Below, in pieces: positions 62,377-64,000 of a stretch of DNA of 64,000 nt. The position numbers were made by a program, and so were the translations under genes. The stretch is from an uncultured Eubacteriales bacterium (GTDB taxonomy: Bacteria; Bacillota; Clostridia; Oscillospirales; Acutalibacteraceae). The stretch spans positions 129,649 to 193,648 of the forward strand of contig CARTIQ010000001.1 of assembly GCA_949068525.1 (NCBI GenBank), in the 5' to 3' direction. The first letter of the stretch is position 1; each line of letters starts with the position of its first letter. Under the pieces are notes generated by a model, which was not told where the DNA came from, made no database searches, and was given only the letters and a program-made list of their open reading frames with translations.

Positions 62377-63662
62377 CTTGCAACCTCCTCTTTTCCCACC
62401 AGCGCGTATACCGTGTCCAGCGTTATCAACTCTGCCGCGGCGGTCACCTGCTCCTTTGAGACCTTTTTCATTGCCTCTATGAGCTGTTCCGGAGCTAAAA
62501 ATTCGCCATCGAAAACCTGAGAAAGATAAAAATTCTCAAGTCCGCTCAAAAAGTCGCCAATCGTCCGGTAACTGTTAGCTAAACTTCGCTTTGTGTCGTC
62601 GAGCTCAGCCTTGGTGAAGTTCCCGCTTTTTATCTCATCCAGCTGATTCAATATCTCAGCCTTCGCTTTCTCGAGGTTCTTTTGTTCTACCCCACTCTGA
62701 ACCAGCATTATGCCTTTGATTCTATCATATTTTGCAGCACAATAATAGCACAAACTCAGCTTTTCGCGCACGTTCAAAAACAGCTTTGACTGCGGTGTTG
62801 CTCCAAACAGCGCGATAGCGACTCTGGCAGCCATTACTTCTGGGTCTCTCTGCGCGGCGTCTGTCCTAAAACCCATAACAAGTTTGCACTGCGCCACGTC
62901 TTGCTTCTCGCACCGGTCTTTAACTTTTTTTACTTTTCTGATTACCTGTGTCTCAAATTTGGCCACGTTTTCTCTTTTTATTTTAGAAAATGCCTCTTTA
63001 AACCCTACCAGTACTGACTTTTCGTCCAAGTCTCCAAGCGCCATAATCTCTATTTTGGCCGTTTTTAGTGCTGTTTCCCACGCTTTTGCGATATCACCTG
63101 GCGAAAGTGCTGCAACCTCCTCTTTTTCGCCCCATTTGCTTATCCCGAACTTCTCGTCCTGGCACATTATCTGCTCGCAACGAGTTTTTGCAAACGCCTT
63201 TTTGTCGCTATACTCCGAGTCTATAAGCTCGATGAGCTGGCGTTTTTCCTGCTCCACACTATCTTCTTTAAAGGTTCCGGCCTCTGTTTGCAGCGGGTCA
63301 AACAAAATGTCGCAGAGAAGCTGCATTAGGCTGCGCGATAAATTCTCCCCCTCCAGCGTAAACTTGTCGTCCAAAAAGGAAACTGCAACCGTGAGTGCCT
63401 GCATCTCGCCCATTTTATTTACGTCTGCAAAAAGTGAAGCTCCATAAAGCCTCTCCAGATGCCGGTTTAGGCTCGTAAAGTCGGGATATTTGCGGCAAGA
63501 ATTGGTTAGTACAAACGGCAAAACCGCATAAACCGAGGCTGTTTCTTTCTCAAGAGGCAAAAACAGGGTTACAGAAATTCTGCCCGTTTTAAATCGATCA
63601 TCTTTAATGGCGTTAAAGCTGACGCCGGGAGCAATTTCTAGCCGAGAAAATTTGCTTTGCAT
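62373..63662 (-). CDS. M16-family subunit lacking the zinc motif (YmfF-like)
   Basis: A 429-residue M16 homologue where the zinc motif is replaced by FTSLNRHLERLYGA. It probably acts as the non-catalytic half of a heterodimer with the gene behind it, as in YmfF/YmfH and PqqF-like pairs. GGGAGG lies seven bases before the ATG at 63662; the frame is open to 63686. Confidence 0.85.
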   Translation of the reverse strand: MQSKFSRLEIAPGVSFNAIKDDRFKTGRISVTLFLPLEKETASVYAVLPFVLTNSCRKYPDFTSLNRHLERLYGASLFADVNKMGEMQALTVAVSFLDDKFTLEGENLSRSLMQLLCDILFDPLQTEAGTFKEDSVEQEKRQLIELIDSEYSDKKAFAKTRCEQIMCQDEKFGISKWGEKEEVAALSPGDIAKAWETALKTAKIEIMALGDLDEKSVLVGFKEAFSKIKRENVAKFETQVIRKVKKVKDRCEKQDVAQCKLVMGFRTDAAQRDPEVMAARVAIALFGATPQSKLFLNVREKLSLCYYCAAKYDRIKGIMLVQSGVEQKNLEKAKAEILNQLDEIKSGNFTKAELDDTKRSLANSYRTIGDFLSGLENFYLSQVFDGEFLAPEQLIEAMKKVSKEQVTAAAELITLDTVYALVGKEEVAR

Positions 63663-63782
63663 CTGCAATCCTCCCACTACAATCAAATTACAAATTTATT
63701 ATACCATAAAATCTTGCAATTTATATCCCTCCACACACAAAAAAGCTCTTCCTAAATCAACCGCCTCCCTTGCGTCTGCGGT

Positions 63783-63810
63783 TTGACTAAACTAAAATTT
63801 ATGCTAAAAT
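63783..63810 (+). promoter_or_regulatory. sigma-A promoter of the right-edge gene
   Basis: TTGACT (63783-63788) and TAAAAT (63805-63810) are 16 bases apart, with TGC as extended -10. Confidence 0.55.
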
Positions 63811-63882
63811 TATATATTAACTGTCAAAAAAGAAACTTAAAATCTGAATTCAACCAAAAACACAGCAAAAGCGAGGTTTATC

Positions 63883-64000
63883 ATGAGTACAAACATTATT
63901 ACCATAGCTATGGTAGCTATTAAGGCTGCTTTGGCGCTTTTAGGTCTTATTATATTCGCTTCTTGTTTTTTGTCGATGAGAAACCAGACTCGCGGCAAAG
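63883..64000 (+). CDS. N-terminal part of a membrane protein, cut by window edge
   Basis: ATG at 63883 behind GCGAGG opens a frame that runs off the window after 39 codons. Residues about 4-32 are hydrophobic (one membrane helix), followed by a basic RNQTRGK stretch. The family is not recognised. Confidence 0.5.
   Translation, partial: MSTNIITIAMVAIKAALALLGLIIFASCFLSMRNQTRGK

Overview
The window comes from a spore-forming, low-GC Clostridia-type Firmicute, probably of the Oscillospirales/Ruminococcaceae kind. The evidence is spoIID (cut by the left edge), both dipicolinate synthase genes, spoVS, an NtpFIKECGABD V-type ATPase operon, a DUF4364 regulator, a NifU-like/GGGtGRT gene pair, and consensus sigma-A promoters with strong Shine-Dalgarno sites. 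Family names are assigned by reading the sequence; no database search was run.

Layout. 1-4.5 kb: spoIID, a polytopic membrane protein, a gene-free gap with a terminator that may hold a structured RNA, then prfA and sua5/tsaC. 4.6-10.4 kb: an accessory block with a dockerin-like secreted protein, a stand-alone DUF1887 (Card1-like) protein, two small zinc-ribbon/coiled-coil genes, and a zinc phospholipase C operon with an unknown secreted partner. 10.8-16.6 kb (minus): M18 aminopeptidase, lytic transglycosylase, polysaccharide deacetylase and mreBCD. 16.8-21.2 kb: a double-glycine-leader peptide, dut, tRNA-Gln, rplJL with its L10 leader, asnS, and a second double-glycine-leader peptide followed by a micro-ORF. 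21.2-29.9 kb (minus): a nine-gene V-ATPase operon whose rotor carries every Na+ ligand known from Enterococcus hirae NtpK. 30-34.7 kb: mscS, a DUF4364 gene, tRNA-Arg, uppP, and the NifU-like/GGGtGRT pair. 34.7-37.5 kb: a TPP riboswitch and thiXYZ-type pyrimidine/thiamine transporter. 37.5-42.6 kb: tRNA-Trp, a 5'-nucleotidase lipoprotein, a secreted C39-like protease, tRNA-Val, a left-handed beta-helix protein, and murC. 42.7-45.6 kb: dpaAB, ymdB, spoVS. 45.6-57.1 kb (minus): the division and cell-wall (dcw) cluster mraZ-rsmH-ftsL-pbpB/spoVD-mraY-ftsW-murG-murA-ftsQ-ftsZ. 57.3-64 kb: a TtcA-like thiolase, tRNA-Met, tRNA-Glu, lepA, lgt, two M16-family genes, and a membrane ORF cut by the right edge.

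Most of the window is housekeeping: envelope growth (mre, dcw, murC, uppP, lgt), translation (prfA, sua5, rplJL, asnS, lepA, six tRNAs), ion energetics (V-ATPase) and sporulation. The least explained parts are the two orphan double-glycine peptides, the stand-alone DUF1887 protein, the phospholipase C operon with its palindrome, the NifU-like/GGGtGRT pair, and the 1984-2262 intergenic sequence. No CRISPR array, insertion sequence, integrase or rRNA operon was seen.
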